From positions 29,567,154 through 29,631,153 of the forward strand of contig JALGQZ010000016.1 in the NCBI GenBank assembly GCA_023105745.1: a DNA stretch of 64,000 nt, given 5' to 3'. A model generated the notes under the pieces. The model saw nothing but the letters and a program-made list of their open reading frames with translations, had not been told where the DNA came from and did not search any database. Origin of the DNA: Austropuccinia psidii (Eukaryota > Basidiomycota > Pucciniomycetes > Pucciniales > Sphaerophragmiaceae). Numbering within the stretch: the first letter of the stretch is position 1; each line of letters starts with the position of its first letter. Both the position numbers and the translations under genes were made by a program. This document shows, piece after piece, positions 1 to 10,052 of the stretch.

Positions 1-1744
1 TTGGCTCTTGATTTTGGAATTGTCTTTCCATTCTTTGTTTTGTCTGTCTTAGTCCAATATGTGACTCAAAGGGGTCATTTGCTGAGAAAATGGTAGGTGG
101 TTTCCAATTTGACCAATCTTCAACATGTGCAATTGAGGTTGATTTATCCTCTGATTTCTTTTCAGTGGGCTTAACCTCTTCTTTTGGTTTTGGTTTGACA
201 GTAGGTTTTTCCATAAATTTCTTGTTGAGCTCTGATTGTTCTTTTGCAAAAGCCCTGACTATGTTTTTGGCACTTTCATTTCCTTCCATAGGTACTCTCT
301 GATAATTGGGGAAGAGGTAAGATTCTCCTTGAGTTCTGACAATTCTTTTGTCCAAATCTTCAGCAAGGTGAGTGCATCTAGTTTCTGAATGGCCTTCTTC
401 CTTGCAGTAAGCACATTTTAATGGTGGTCTTGGGGCCATTTGAGCTGGTATGTATGGTTGATAACTGGATGAAAATGGTGGTAAAGGATTCCTTTGCCTG
501 TATGGCTGATTATTTTGAGGTAATCTTTGCTCTTGATTATTGTTCCAGTTCCTTATTGGTGGATTAACTGCTTCTGAAAGGGTTTTGAGTTGATTTAAAA
601 CTTCTTTGACAGATTCTTTTCCTTCATTTCTTGGTTGAGTTTCTGGTTGTGGAGGATTTTTAATCTTGTGGGTGAGTTCTTTTACTTGTTTTAAAACTTC
701 ATCCCAACTTTCATCATCAAATCTTGTTTTCTTTTCTGGAGGTTTTGGTTTTGAAAACTCTTTTTGTTGAATCAGAACCTTGGCCTCCAAGTCCTGTTCA
801 ATGTATAAGCTCAAAATATCCAATCTTGGTATAATGTAACCTCCATCCAAGGCTTGAACCATAGCTCTGTCTTTAGTCATTTCTTCGTAAATTGACTCTT
901 GAACACTAATGGAAAGGCTGGCTAATATTTCTTGATTATGATTGATATCACCTTGGATATATTGGTACCTTTTGAGGTAAGTGATGATTGCTTCATATTC
1001 CCCAATGAATTTTCTGTATTGAGTCATGTTTGTTATTCCACCTTCCTGTTGAGTTCTTGTGAACAAATCAGTGATTGAGGATAATCTGTATCTTCTTTCA
1101 GGTGAGACTGTTCCCCATCTTCTTTTCATATCCACTTTTAATTGATCCCAATCAGCTGTTTCATATCCTGGAATTCCTTCAATATGATAGCTGATTTCTT
1201 CATCTTTGGTCCAAAATGCTATTTGTCTTGCAATGTCTCTTCCACTTCCTCCTTCAATTTCTGCAATATTTTCAACTTTCTTGATGAATCTTTCAACATC
1301 CTTCCCATCAAACCACAGCTTATAGTCCTTGGCTCTTATTTTCACTATTGGAGTAGTATTTCTTGGAATTTCTTTATGTAATGGAGCTGGGATTTGGGAA
1401 GAAATGTTTACTCTTCTTGGTAAGGTACTTGTTCTTTGTTCTGTGTAAGGTGTTGATGTGGTCATGGGTCTTGGGTAAGGTGAAGGTGATCCATGCTGCC
1501 TGAATGATCTTGGAAGGGTGGTCTGTTCCTCAAGAGGACTATTCTTTAGAGTATAACTTGATGATTTTTTTTTGCCTTCCTTTTTGATTAGTGCTAGTAA
1601 TTCTGCTTGCATTTCTAGCATCTTCTGCTGAAGTCTCTCTGTTGAGGACATTTCTTCCTCTCCTTCAACAGTTTCTTCATTAAAGTTTTCTTCCTGGATT
1701 TCTTCAATACTACCAGCTAATTTTGATGATGAAGGTTTATCCAT
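1..1744 (-). CDS. Gag polyprotein of Ty3/gypsy element A1 (partial, runs off left edge)
   Basis: An open minus-strand frame starts at the ATG at 1744-1742 (MDKPSSSKLAG...) and stays open to the window edge, so at least 580 codons are present. The first 130 residues are acidic, then Ser/Pro-rich and probably disordered. A retrotransposon Gag fold follows (motif FDGKDVERFIKKVENIAEIE). Near residue 445 is a CCHC zinc knuckle, CAYCKEEGHSETRC, which keeps the CX2CX4HX4C spacing. Gag packages the element RNA into virus-like particles. The frame lies downstream of a PBS and an LTR on the same strand, so this is the 5' end of the element and Pol lies outside the window. No stop or frameshift is visible in this part. 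It belongs to the family of copy A2 at 40.65-45.89 kb, because the LTRs match. Confidence 0.85.
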   Translation of the reverse strand, partial: MDKPSSSKLAGSIEEIQEENFNEETVEGEEEMSSTERLQQKMLEMQAELLALIKKEGKKKSSSYTLKNSPLEEQTTLPRSFRQHGSPSPYPRPMTTSTPYTEQRTSTLPRRVNISSQIPAPLHKEIPRNTTPIVKIRAKDYKLWFDGKDVERFIKKVENIAEIEGGSGRDIARQIAFWTKDEEISYHIEGIPGYETADWDQLKVDMKRRWGTVSPERRYRLSSITDLFTRTQQEGGITNMTQYRKFIGEYEAIITYLKRYQYIQGDINHNQEILASLSISVQESIYEEMTKDRAMVQALDGGYIIPRLDILSLYIEQDLEAKVLIQQKEFSKPKPPEKKTRFDDESWDEVLKQVKELTHKIKNPPQPETQPRNEGKESVKEVLNQLKTLSEAVNPPIRNWNNNQEQRLPQNNQPYRQRNPLPPFSSSYQPYIPAQMAPRPPLKCAYCKEEGHSETRCTHLAEDLDKRIVRTQGESYLFPNYQRVPMEGNESAKNIVRAFAKEQSELNKKFMEKPTVKPKPKEEVKPTEKKSEDKSTSIAHVEDWSNWKPPTIFSANDPFESHIGLRQTKQRMERQFQNQEP

Positions 1745-2095
1745 TTTTTATTGGTTAATTTCCTCTTTTGAGATTGATTTATTGAGTTTATTTCTTTCAA
1801 GGAGATCAAGGAAGAATTTCTCCACAACCTTCAAGTCCCTTTTATTGGTTCTTGGTGTTGCAATTGGGAAATTTGAATATTTATTTGGTTCCTCCCCTAG
1901 TTCTGTTTCTTGCTTTGGGGGTAATAGTAATGGTCAGAGTGAGTTGATGATTCAGATTCTTGAGATGATTGTTTTGGCTGATTTTGATTATTTGAATCCA
2001 GTTTTTTTGTTATAAAAATAGTATTCTTGGAGTAGTTAGGAATTTTATAATTTATTGTAATTTAATTTATTTTTTATTGAAGTTGAGGTTGTCTG

Positions 2096-2112
2096 CCACT
2101 GTTGGGACACCA
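2096..2112 (-). promoter_or_regulatory. Primer binding site of element A1
   Basis: On the minus strand TGGTGTCCCAACAGTGG begins two bases after the LTR end (ACA-TC-TGG). It starts with the TGG that pairs with a tRNA 3' CCA. The tRNA was not identified. The 5' leader between here and the Gag ATG (1745-2095) is AT-rich and contains nothing else I can name. Confidence 0.65.
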
Positions 2113-2114
2113 GA

Positions 2115-4008
2115 TGTGGGAACTCCTCTTGTGTGGGATTAAAATGAGGCAGTACCTGGAGGGGGAAATCACAGATAACTAGTTTTGAATTGCTAATAAC
2201 TCCTGTAACCAAGGGTGGCAAGGGTGTATTGCCTGCCCCTCCTAAAATACTGAACAAAATCTTCCTTGGAGCTCACAAACCAAAATAAAATTAGTAAGTG
2301 GCTTTACAACTGCAGAAGACAAAATTCAGCAGTCTCAGATCAGACCTATTCAATAAATAATATGAAAAATAATGTCAGTGATTTTGGTAATTTGAGATTT
2401 TAATGAAATACTTGTTTATTTAATTTTAATATTTTTTTTTTGAATTGGGGTGAGTGGTTTCTTCTTGGTGATAAATCCTTGGTAAGATGGGTTATTTAAG
2501 GTTTTCTGGAAAATTTGATGAGTTTTGATAAAGTTAATTTTCTTAAGTTAAAGCTATAATAGAGTAAAATAATTTTTTCAAGGTTTGTTATTTTTTTTAA
2601 GAGTGGTTAATAATAAGACAAAATTGTATTTGTTAAATTTAAGAGGTAAGATTCTTTTATATTGGAGTTTTTTAATGGGTAAGTTAATTTTACATCTTGA
2701 TAAAAGGTGTTAATTTTACTAGGTGAAATATTTTAAATAGAGTAGTAACCCTAATTCTGGGTACTGGATAATTTCTTTTTTTAATAATAAGATTCCACTG
2801 AGCTTAGCTACTGGGTAATCTTTAACACTATACTTCCACTGAGCTTAGCTACTGGGTAATCTTCAACACTAGACTTCCACTCAGCTTAGCTACTGGGCAA
2901 GTAATTTTACTATAATATACTGGACTACCTCCCAGGTGAGGGATGAATTATTCCTATGCTTGCAATGTGCAGGGGATATAATTTGCAGGGGGGGGGATTT
3001 TGAAATTTGGGGGGAGAGAGTCCCTCTATTTATACCTTTTGGGAGCCCAGGGGGCCCTCCTTGGGAGCTTTCTTTTTCCACTTTAATTCCTCTTGATTTC
3101 ATCATGTGACTCTGTTTTTGGTGAGGCCCTTTCTTGCATGGGTCAGGTGATTTAAGGTTTGGTGATAATTTTTCTCTGCACAGCCTCCATTCATCACATG
3201 ATATTCTGTTGGTGGATGCAGTATCACATGATGACCTTGTAATTCCTTTGCATATTTCCTATTTTAGGTTTGGTAGAAGTGGCTGTGTAATTTATGCAGG
3301 TGTCATGGTTGTTTTTCTTCTTTTTGAACTTTAAAATGCAGTCAGGTGATAATTTCTTGGACTGGTCAATTTACTGTTATGTATGAGATGATGTGATTTT
3401 TGAGCTTAACACATGCTGTGCATAGTCATGTGGTTGAGATTTAATTAAAATTGTGTACTGCATGCAGCCTGTTGTAACTAGCGTTGGTTTGCATGAGGTG
3501 ATGAGTGGTGTAAATAAATCTGATTCTTTTTTAAGGTTTCAAGTGGGGTTACTGTGGATATAAGATAAGGTACTCCTGTGGCTGTGTTGTAAATGAGTTG
3601 CAGGAATTCCATAGGTCTGGGTTTTGCATTATGTGACTTTGAATGCAAGTTGGCTGTATAACTAATGCATGTGTCATTTTCTTGCTGCATGAGTCCTGTG
3701 GCTGTAAGGGGGTGTAAAGCTGGGTGGGGTGTGTAATTTAAAGGGTGGTACCTTATTTTTTGTAACTAGTTTTCTATATGTAACTTGATTTTTACATATG
3801 CATAATGAAATTGAATAATTTATTTAAACACATACACTGCCCTTTGGTGCCTGTGCAATGGTTTTATAAGTTAAATCCAGCTTCTTGCTGTAAAATTGAC
3901 CTTTTGGTGTAAAATGGGAGTGTAAGTCTTCCTGTAGGCTGGATTTACTGCTGTTATAGGGTACTATGAGCTTGAGCCTGGTGAAAAAAAATGGTATGGA
4001 ATACCACA
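2115..4008 (-). repeat. 5' LTR of element A1 (family A, 1894 bp)
   Basis: On the minus strand the LTR opens TGTGGTATTCC and ends GGAGTTCCCACA, giving TG...CA termini inside a short inverted repeat. The same sequence, with indels, recurs at 40652-42671. The unusually long LTR contains a 41 bp tandem repeat that differs in copy number from the other copy. The partner LTR of this copy is outside the window, so no target duplication can be checked. The outer flank starts CTAGC at 4009. Confidence 0.9.
2793..2901. repeat. 41 bp tandem repeat inside the A1 LTR (about 2.7 copies)
   Basis: Units starting at 2793, 2834 and 2875 share TTCCACTGAGCTTAGCTACT followed by GGGTAATCTT, with 1-4 differences each. 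The A2 LTR has only two units (41353 and 41394). Confidence 0.85.
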
Positions 4009-4919
4009 CTAGCTTTCTATTTTTGGGACTAACTTTCCTCAAGCTTACTCAACTGTTTCAAAAACTTGTAACAAGCAAAATTTCATCACATTAATAATAA
4101 TAATAATAAATTGGCTAATTTAAATTATTGATTAATTGAGATTAAAATTATCTCATCACTTAAAAATTAAACATTTTCCAAATTTTGACTTTAAAAAAAA
4201 AGAAACTTAAATTACTTATTTATTTATTTTTAAAAAAAAGAAAAAAACATTCAATTTTAATAAACAATTCATCTCTTTATAAGATTATTAGAAGAAAAAA
4301 AGAAAGGAAAGTTTTTTAAAAAAAAAAAACCGAATGTTTACCTTGTTTTTTTTTGAAAAAAAAAGTAAATAGATAAATAAGAACTTTGATATAAATTATC
4401 TCTAATTTTGGTTTTGAAGTCATGATTAAGGCAATAAGACGAAAAAATTGTTATGTCGTCTTGCTACAATTGCCTGACAGCAACAGTGAGAAGGAAAATG
4501 AGACCAAATAAATCAGCAAAAACATTCGTCTATGTACCTTTCACAGAGCGCTATATTGTCGCATGTATCGTTAATTATTCCAGAGATTAAGTATTTTGGC
4601 ATTTGTGGCTATTCCATGCGTGAGCGAACACTCAACTCGGATTATCTATTTAATTCTTTTTAACTTTACTCTGAACTTGCAATTGAAAAAATTAAAATCC
4701 TCATGTTTATCATTAATATTTACAAGTTCAAATCATGCCATAAGAATGCTTATACCTTTCAAGAATTTGCCAACTAAATATCTAGAAATACAAACAATAA
4801 AACTAATGACCAATAATTGGTTTTTCAAAGACCTATTAAGTTAAATTAAAATTGAAAGATAAAAATAATTAAAATAATACAAATTGCCTTTCAGGGCGAG
4901 GTATTGAAATTTTTACATC
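4009..4919. other. Gene-free spacer between LTR A1 and the palmitoyltransferase gene
   Basis: 4009-4400 is AT-rich with poly-A/T runs and a short (ATA)n tract near 4092. From about 4440 CpG dinucleotides reappear, which suggests ordinary host intergenic DNA. An 82-codon open frame at 4596-4844 has no recognisable features. The 3' UTR of the downstream minus-strand gene should lie in 4700-4919. Confidence 0.5.
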
Positions 4920-6761
4920 TTATTGCAATTCCACCGGCCATTCAAATCTTTTTCTTCTTTCACCATCTTGACTAAATCTTTTATTCATTTCAAACTTTAA
5001 GCCTTCTTCATTTTGATCGCTTTTTGATTTGATGGGTACTAATAGAAATTTCAAACGAATTAAACAACCCCATTTAAGGCTCCAATTTTCAAAAATTACT
5101 TACAAATCCATCCAAATACATTTGTGCCCATGACTGTTTCCCAATTCTCCCTATTGTTACCCAGCCACCAAATATTACCCTCTTTTGTGAAATCGCCCCA
5201 TTCGTAGTCTAATTGCCTTACTATTTTTCTTGTTTTCCAAATCCCCATAAACTTGTAACATTTTGGATTATGAATTTTTTCGTTGTTTAGGATCATGCCT
5301 GAATAAAGCTCTCGAATCATGTGGAATTCTTTCTTCTTGATTCGGTTAATATTCATTTTTTCAATCGTGGATAGGTTTCTGAAGATTAAATAAGTATGTG
5401 TTGTTAATAATGAAATGGTGAAGATTGTAAAAAGCCCTGCTAAACTAAGAATTGCTATTTGTTGCCCGTCCATGGTTGGACGATTTGGATTTTCTCTGGT
5501 ATTAACAATAATTATAATGAGAAGTAGAAATAACGAATAAACCGAGGACCATTGTAAAAAGTTAATAACTGTTTAGAGAAAAATTTAGTCGGGAATTTTT
5601 TTTTTATAAAAATCAATGCTTTGTTCCGAAAAAAAATAGGTGAACCTAATCTTACAGAATTTATAGTTTCTTGCTCCGACACATCCACCAATCCAAGGAC
5701 AACTTTGTTTTTGATTTTTTGAAATGAAAAAAATAATTAGCCGGAGTTTTCTTTTTTAAAAAAAATAAAATAACGAAAAGATTAATAATAAATGACACTA
5801 CTAAACTGATGGTCCATCTTAAGTACACACGTATCACAATGCCTACAATGATGAGACCTGTGAGGTTTGATAATTTGACACTTTTTACAAAATCGATTTT
5901 CGACTTGACTGATCCTTAAGTTTGGTAAACTTCTTGTTAGCATTTTTGAAATTCTTTCAATCTCGATTTGATTAGAGTGGGTTTGATTCGACTTATTGGG
6001 GAAGTTTAACAAACAAATGGAATATGAATGAGATTCTTTCTCTTTGATTGAAATTTGATTGGATACGTTTTGGTGATTAGTAGGAAAATTTGAAGATAAT
6101 TGATGGTGCTGTTTATTCAAAGAAGGCGTTGAGACATCAGTGGGGATGGTTTGATGATCTAAGAGATCAGTTGGTTTAGAAGATGATGGATTATTAGTCT
6201 GAGACTGGAGATGATTTCGATGGCTGTTGATTTGAAGTTGATCTCTTGGATGATTTGACGCGTTGGGTACGATTGAATCGTTGAAAGCCAAGTCATCTTG
6301 TAAGCTCAGCGATTGAGGATTCAAAGGTTCCACTTGATTTGAATAGGGCAAACCAGTCAAAAGAGTTGAATGGGAAGAGGGCGTCGGAGAGATTGGTTGC
6401 AAGATCGGATTTGTCTTGGGTACGAAATCAACTACGAATCCAGCACACGTCGATAGAATTTTAAGATAAGACTGGACAAAACCCCATCAAGATCAGTTTC
6501 AAATAATAAGCCTTTTAGATTAAGTGATTAGCTTACCCAAAGCAAGAAGATGGAGATGACGTTCAATATGCAAGTTACGACGATGGCCTCAGATTTCGAT
6601 AAGAATCGCTTCGATGAATGTGATACCAACGACGGAATGATGATGATCCTGAATAAAACAAAATAAGAATAAAAGAATATCGAGAAACCGATGAAGATCA
6701 AGACCTTCTCAAAAATTAAGAACTTTTTGATCCTGAAAATTCTTAAGAAATCTTTCTTCAT
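4920..6761 (-). CDS. DHHC-type protein S-acyltransferase (palmitoyltransferase), five exons, about 506 aa
   Basis: Adds palmitate to cysteines of client proteins at internal membranes. Exons read on the minus strand: 6761-6537, 6471-5807, 5702-5656, 5568-5104 and 5038-4920. All four introns (65-104 bp) are GT-AG and phases agree, totalling 1521 nt. Two N-terminal membrane segments (residues about 12-38 and 55-75) precede a Ser/Asn-rich loop of about 190 residues. The cysteine-rich domain follows (about 270-315: FCKKC, SHHC, then D295-H296-H297-C298 and CPWIGGCVG), then two more membrane segments (about 313-333 and 347-370) and an STIE-like motif. The C-terminal NWETVMG...GWILPI resembles Pfa3/Pfa5-type enzymes. 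The catalytic DHHC codons are completed across intron 2. Start chosen as the first Met before the first membrane segment. Family assignment is secure; the paralogue is not. Confidence 0.85.
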
Positions 6762-7388
6762 CGTGGCTTCTCGTCGATTTTTCGTCGAGTTCCTGTGGAT
6801 TTCCTGTGGATTTCGAGAAGAATAATTTAGATTTAAGCTGGGTTGATTCGAGGCTTCATATCAAAATTTAAATGAATGCTTGAGATTCCTAGTCTTGCTC
6901 TTCATCACTCCATTGAACGTCCATGTCCCTGCACCAGCAGGACTGATTTGAAAGAATTCCTTGAGATTTTTGGACAAAGTCTCATAAATTCACTCAATAA
7001 AACTTATTATAGAGCCTTGCTCTGCCATAAGATCCATAAATTTACTCTTATCCTTGCTATAAGATAATTCACATCTCCACAACTAGCCTTGGGCTCACAT
7101 CAATGCTAAACTGATCCTCTTTACAAGCTATTTAATGAAAACCCCTGATTTGGACAATGTTTTCTCTCCCTTCTGCCTTTCTTCACTGCTTCACATCTCC
7201 ATTCAACAGCTCCATTTAACCCTAGCCTGAGGAACTACTTTGGTGTTTTCTACCTTATAAACATGATAAAAATGTAAAATTTGGCTATGAAACCTGTAAA
7301 TAAATGTATATTGATTGGACTATTTTATTATATCTGTTCTTATTTTTATAATAATAAAGTTAATTCAAATTGAATTTATCATTCACCA
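6762..7388. other. Upstream region of the palmitoyltransferase gene
   Basis: The CpG-containing part (6762-6850) is the likely promoter and 5' UTR of the minus-strand gene. The rest has low CpG. It includes a 63-codon frame at 6876-7067 with no recognisable domain and looks like old mobile DNA next to family T. Confidence 0.35.
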
Positions 7389-7393
7389 TTAGC

Positions 7394-7434
7394 AAAATGG
7401 CTATACCTGACAGCAGGTGTTGCATTTGGAAATT
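7394..7434 (+). repeat. Left terminal inverted repeat of family T
   Basis: AAAATGGCTATACCTGACAG and onward. It matches the reverse complement of 12989-13030 with about five differences. Confidence 0.7.
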
Positions 7435-8256
7435 AGCTTGGACCCATCCTAGGATGAGCTGGGACCCTTCCTGTGAACTAGGTTGGACCCAGGATTCAAA
7501 TGTTTGTTAGTATTCCAAGTTCTTCCAAGCCACTGAAATATTACAGAATTTCCAAGATTTTCTTCCTTTTTTCAACTGCATGGAGTAAGTAGATAATATA
7601 TTATATGAAAATCATTTCCAATTATATTTTACTCTTCAAATTAATATTTTTCAAGATAAAAAGTTCATCTCAATGAGCATTTTCCATTTAGACAATTCCA
7701 GTTTTTTTGAAGGCCAAAAAAATTGAAATCCACTCTTAAAGATGAGAAAAGCCTTCATCTGTCTTTATTTATGACATATTATTACTTTTAAGCAATATTA
7801 CTTCTTATTTATTATTCAATAAATGGCTCACAAACATCAAAATCAGCTGTTTTAAACCAAATCCTCTTATGAAAAAGAAACTGGATTGATGAGAATTTTT
7901 GGTTTCTGATATGTTTAAATTTTTTAAACTTCAGAAAGGAAAGATAAAGTCTGTTATATTTTTTTGAATACAATTATTTCACCAAATATACACAAAACTT
8001 ATGTATATTGTTTTCTTTATTGATTAAAACTCCTAGAAATTGAATATTATTCTTATTTTTTCATTTTCTGATTTCATTGTATCATTAATTAATTCCATCA
8101 ATTTCTACTATAATCACCAACATTTATCTGTTTGAAAGAGACAGTCCTTTACTTTGGCTTGTTTGGAGGTGTTATTTATCAAATCAAAAGAGAAGTAGTG
8201 GGCTATATGCAATAAAGCCCCTTCTACTGGAGGAAATCAGTAATTTTCAGACGAAA

Positions 8257-8350
8257 TTACAGTAAAGGGCCCATAATGGCAGCTACTGTAAATTTGTCAA
8301 AGATTTTTGACAATATTTTATAAGCAGTAATTGCAGTGCCTGTACTGTAA
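8257..8350. mobile_element. 94 bp palindromic MITE-like insert
   Basis: The ends are imperfect inverted repeats (TTACAGTAAAGGGCCC against the reverse of the right end, TTACAGTACAGGCACTGC). The centre is the palindrome TGTCAAAGATTTTTGACA. A partial relative (TTACAGTACAGGGCCTG) sits at about 34615 in the second family T copy. It has no coding capacity. Confidence 0.5.
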
Positions 8351-8377
8351 TAAGCTTGACACATGTAAAAAGACTTA

Positions 8378-10050
8378 CAGTGCCCTGCCCAAAGTATGCA
8401 AATGCGGGCAGGGAAGGTGTATGCTCTCAGCTGCTGCGCATGCAAATTCCAGTGGATTACTCTCATTTGTCAGAGGTCTGGAGCCCACTCCGGACTTAAA
8501 CTTTTTTCTTTATTTTTTTTACATTTATCTCTTCTCCATGAGGACAACCACTACAACCATTCCATCTCTTGACATAAAATATGGCCAGCAGTCACCAGTG
8601 CTGGCCCACTAAAGCCTCAACTGCATCAAATCATCCAATATTGAATTGGACAATTGACACATAAGCTGTTCTCAAATTTGAAAATTTCTTTAAAAATAAT
8701 ATTGATCTTTTTTTGATAACAGAACTCAATGCCTTACCTCAATATTGAAACCAGGGGAGGTATTGTTGGGATGCACCAAGCAGGCCTCCCATCTCAAGTG
8801 ATTTCAGAACTACGTGGGATTCCCCTCTTGACCATCTACAATAAAATCAATAAATTCCAGCATATTGGCATTGTGAGGACCCAAAAAAAACTGGCAGACC
8901 TACAATCATGAACAAACCTGTCTGCCAAGAACTCAGCCAAATCATCACCCATGATTTTTAATTAACATTTTCACAGGTCACCAACCTATTGACTTGACTG
9001 GTCTCCACCCATGCAATCCAGCAGGAAATCCATAAACTGGGTAAGCAGTCTTGCATTGCTCCCAGAAAACCCTACCTCCTACCTCAAGATTTCCAATGTT
9101 GCCTTTCATTTGCCCAATCCCACCACCATTGGATTATAAAAAATTGGGCCCAGGTCATTTGGACAGAAAATTTTGCCTTTGAGCTTGGGAAAAAGGTTGA
9201 TTGCATGTGAATTTGGAGGACCCCTCAAGAACCTCCCTGTCAAACAATCATGGTATGGGGGGCATTTTGTGCCACAATGCAAGTGCTGTTGGTCTTTCTC
9301 AATGGTCTAGTGACATCAAGAAAGATGGTGCAGCAATTCTATCAACCTGGCTTGCTTCTGCTCATAGCCTGGTTGGAGCAGGTCCCCTGGATACATGGTT
9401 GCCACAGCCTCTTTCTGATGGAGGATAACACCCCAATCCACATGGCCCAAGAAAGCACTTATTGGTGAAATTGGCACAAGATTCAGAAGCTCAAATGGCC
9501 AGCACATTCACTATACTTGAACCCAATTTGAAACATATGGGAAATGATGAAGAGTAAAATTAGTAAGCTCTACCAACCTCAGATGGTGGAAGAGCTAGGT
9601 CATGAAATTAATTCTGTGTGGACTGACTTTCAACGCAGCCTCCTGAACAATCTTCTCTACTCAATGCCATGACAAATGGATATGGTCATTGAAATCAATG
9701 GAGGTCCAACTTCTCACTAGGACCTCCATTCATGAGTAGTAAGTTTTTTTTCTTTCTCACAGTAAAAATTCAATTTTTGATTACTTGCTCTCTTTCTCAT
9801 TCACTTTCTCATCTCTTATCAAGTTTTTCTTTGTTATAAAACAGAATTTTTTTACTTGTAAGTGTAATTTTTTTGTCTTAAATGATTGATTACTTGTAGT
9901 TGAAAATAAGTGAAATATAAAAAGATTGTTTTGTGTTGGACTTAGAAAAAAAATTCCCCATGAGTGTGAGATACAAACTGTGCAGAAAAAAAAATTGTGC
10001 CCTGCCTGTTTGTTTTTTTGTTTGCACACAATTGGCAGGTCCTGCTACTG
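8378..10050 (+). mobile_element. Degenerate Tc1/mariner element nested in family T (1673 bp)
   Basis: The left end is TA|CAGTGCCCTGCCC (TA at 8376-8377). The right end is GGCAGGTCCTGCTACTG|TA (TA at 10051-10052). The ends are related inverted repeats flanked by the TA duplication expected of this superfamily. The transposase remnant lies between them on the plus strand, which supports the boundaries. Confidence 0.6.
8729..9720 (+). pseudogene. Tc1/mariner transposase pseudogene
   Basis: The remnant moves DNA by DDE cut-and-paste in intact relatives. The helix-turn-helix part is readable from 8729 (MPYLNIETRGGIVGMHQAGL), then KKTGRP after a frameshift near 8887. The catalytic part is readable from about 9000 to 9710: IWTENFAFE, TIMVWGAF, MEDNTPIHMA and WPAHSLYLNPI. 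At least five stops and one frameshift interrupt it. The first catalytic position (family WTD/SDE) reads WTE, and the third region (family SPDLNPIE) reads SLYLNPI followed by a stop. The enzyme is dead by sequence. Only the Asp of MEDN is retained. Confidence 0.85.
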
Positions 10051-10052
10051 TA

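Noticed and set aside
4596..4844. 82-codon plus-strand frame near the palmitoyltransferase gene
   Set aside because: No motif, AT-rich, and overlaps the expected 3' UTR of the minus-strand gene.
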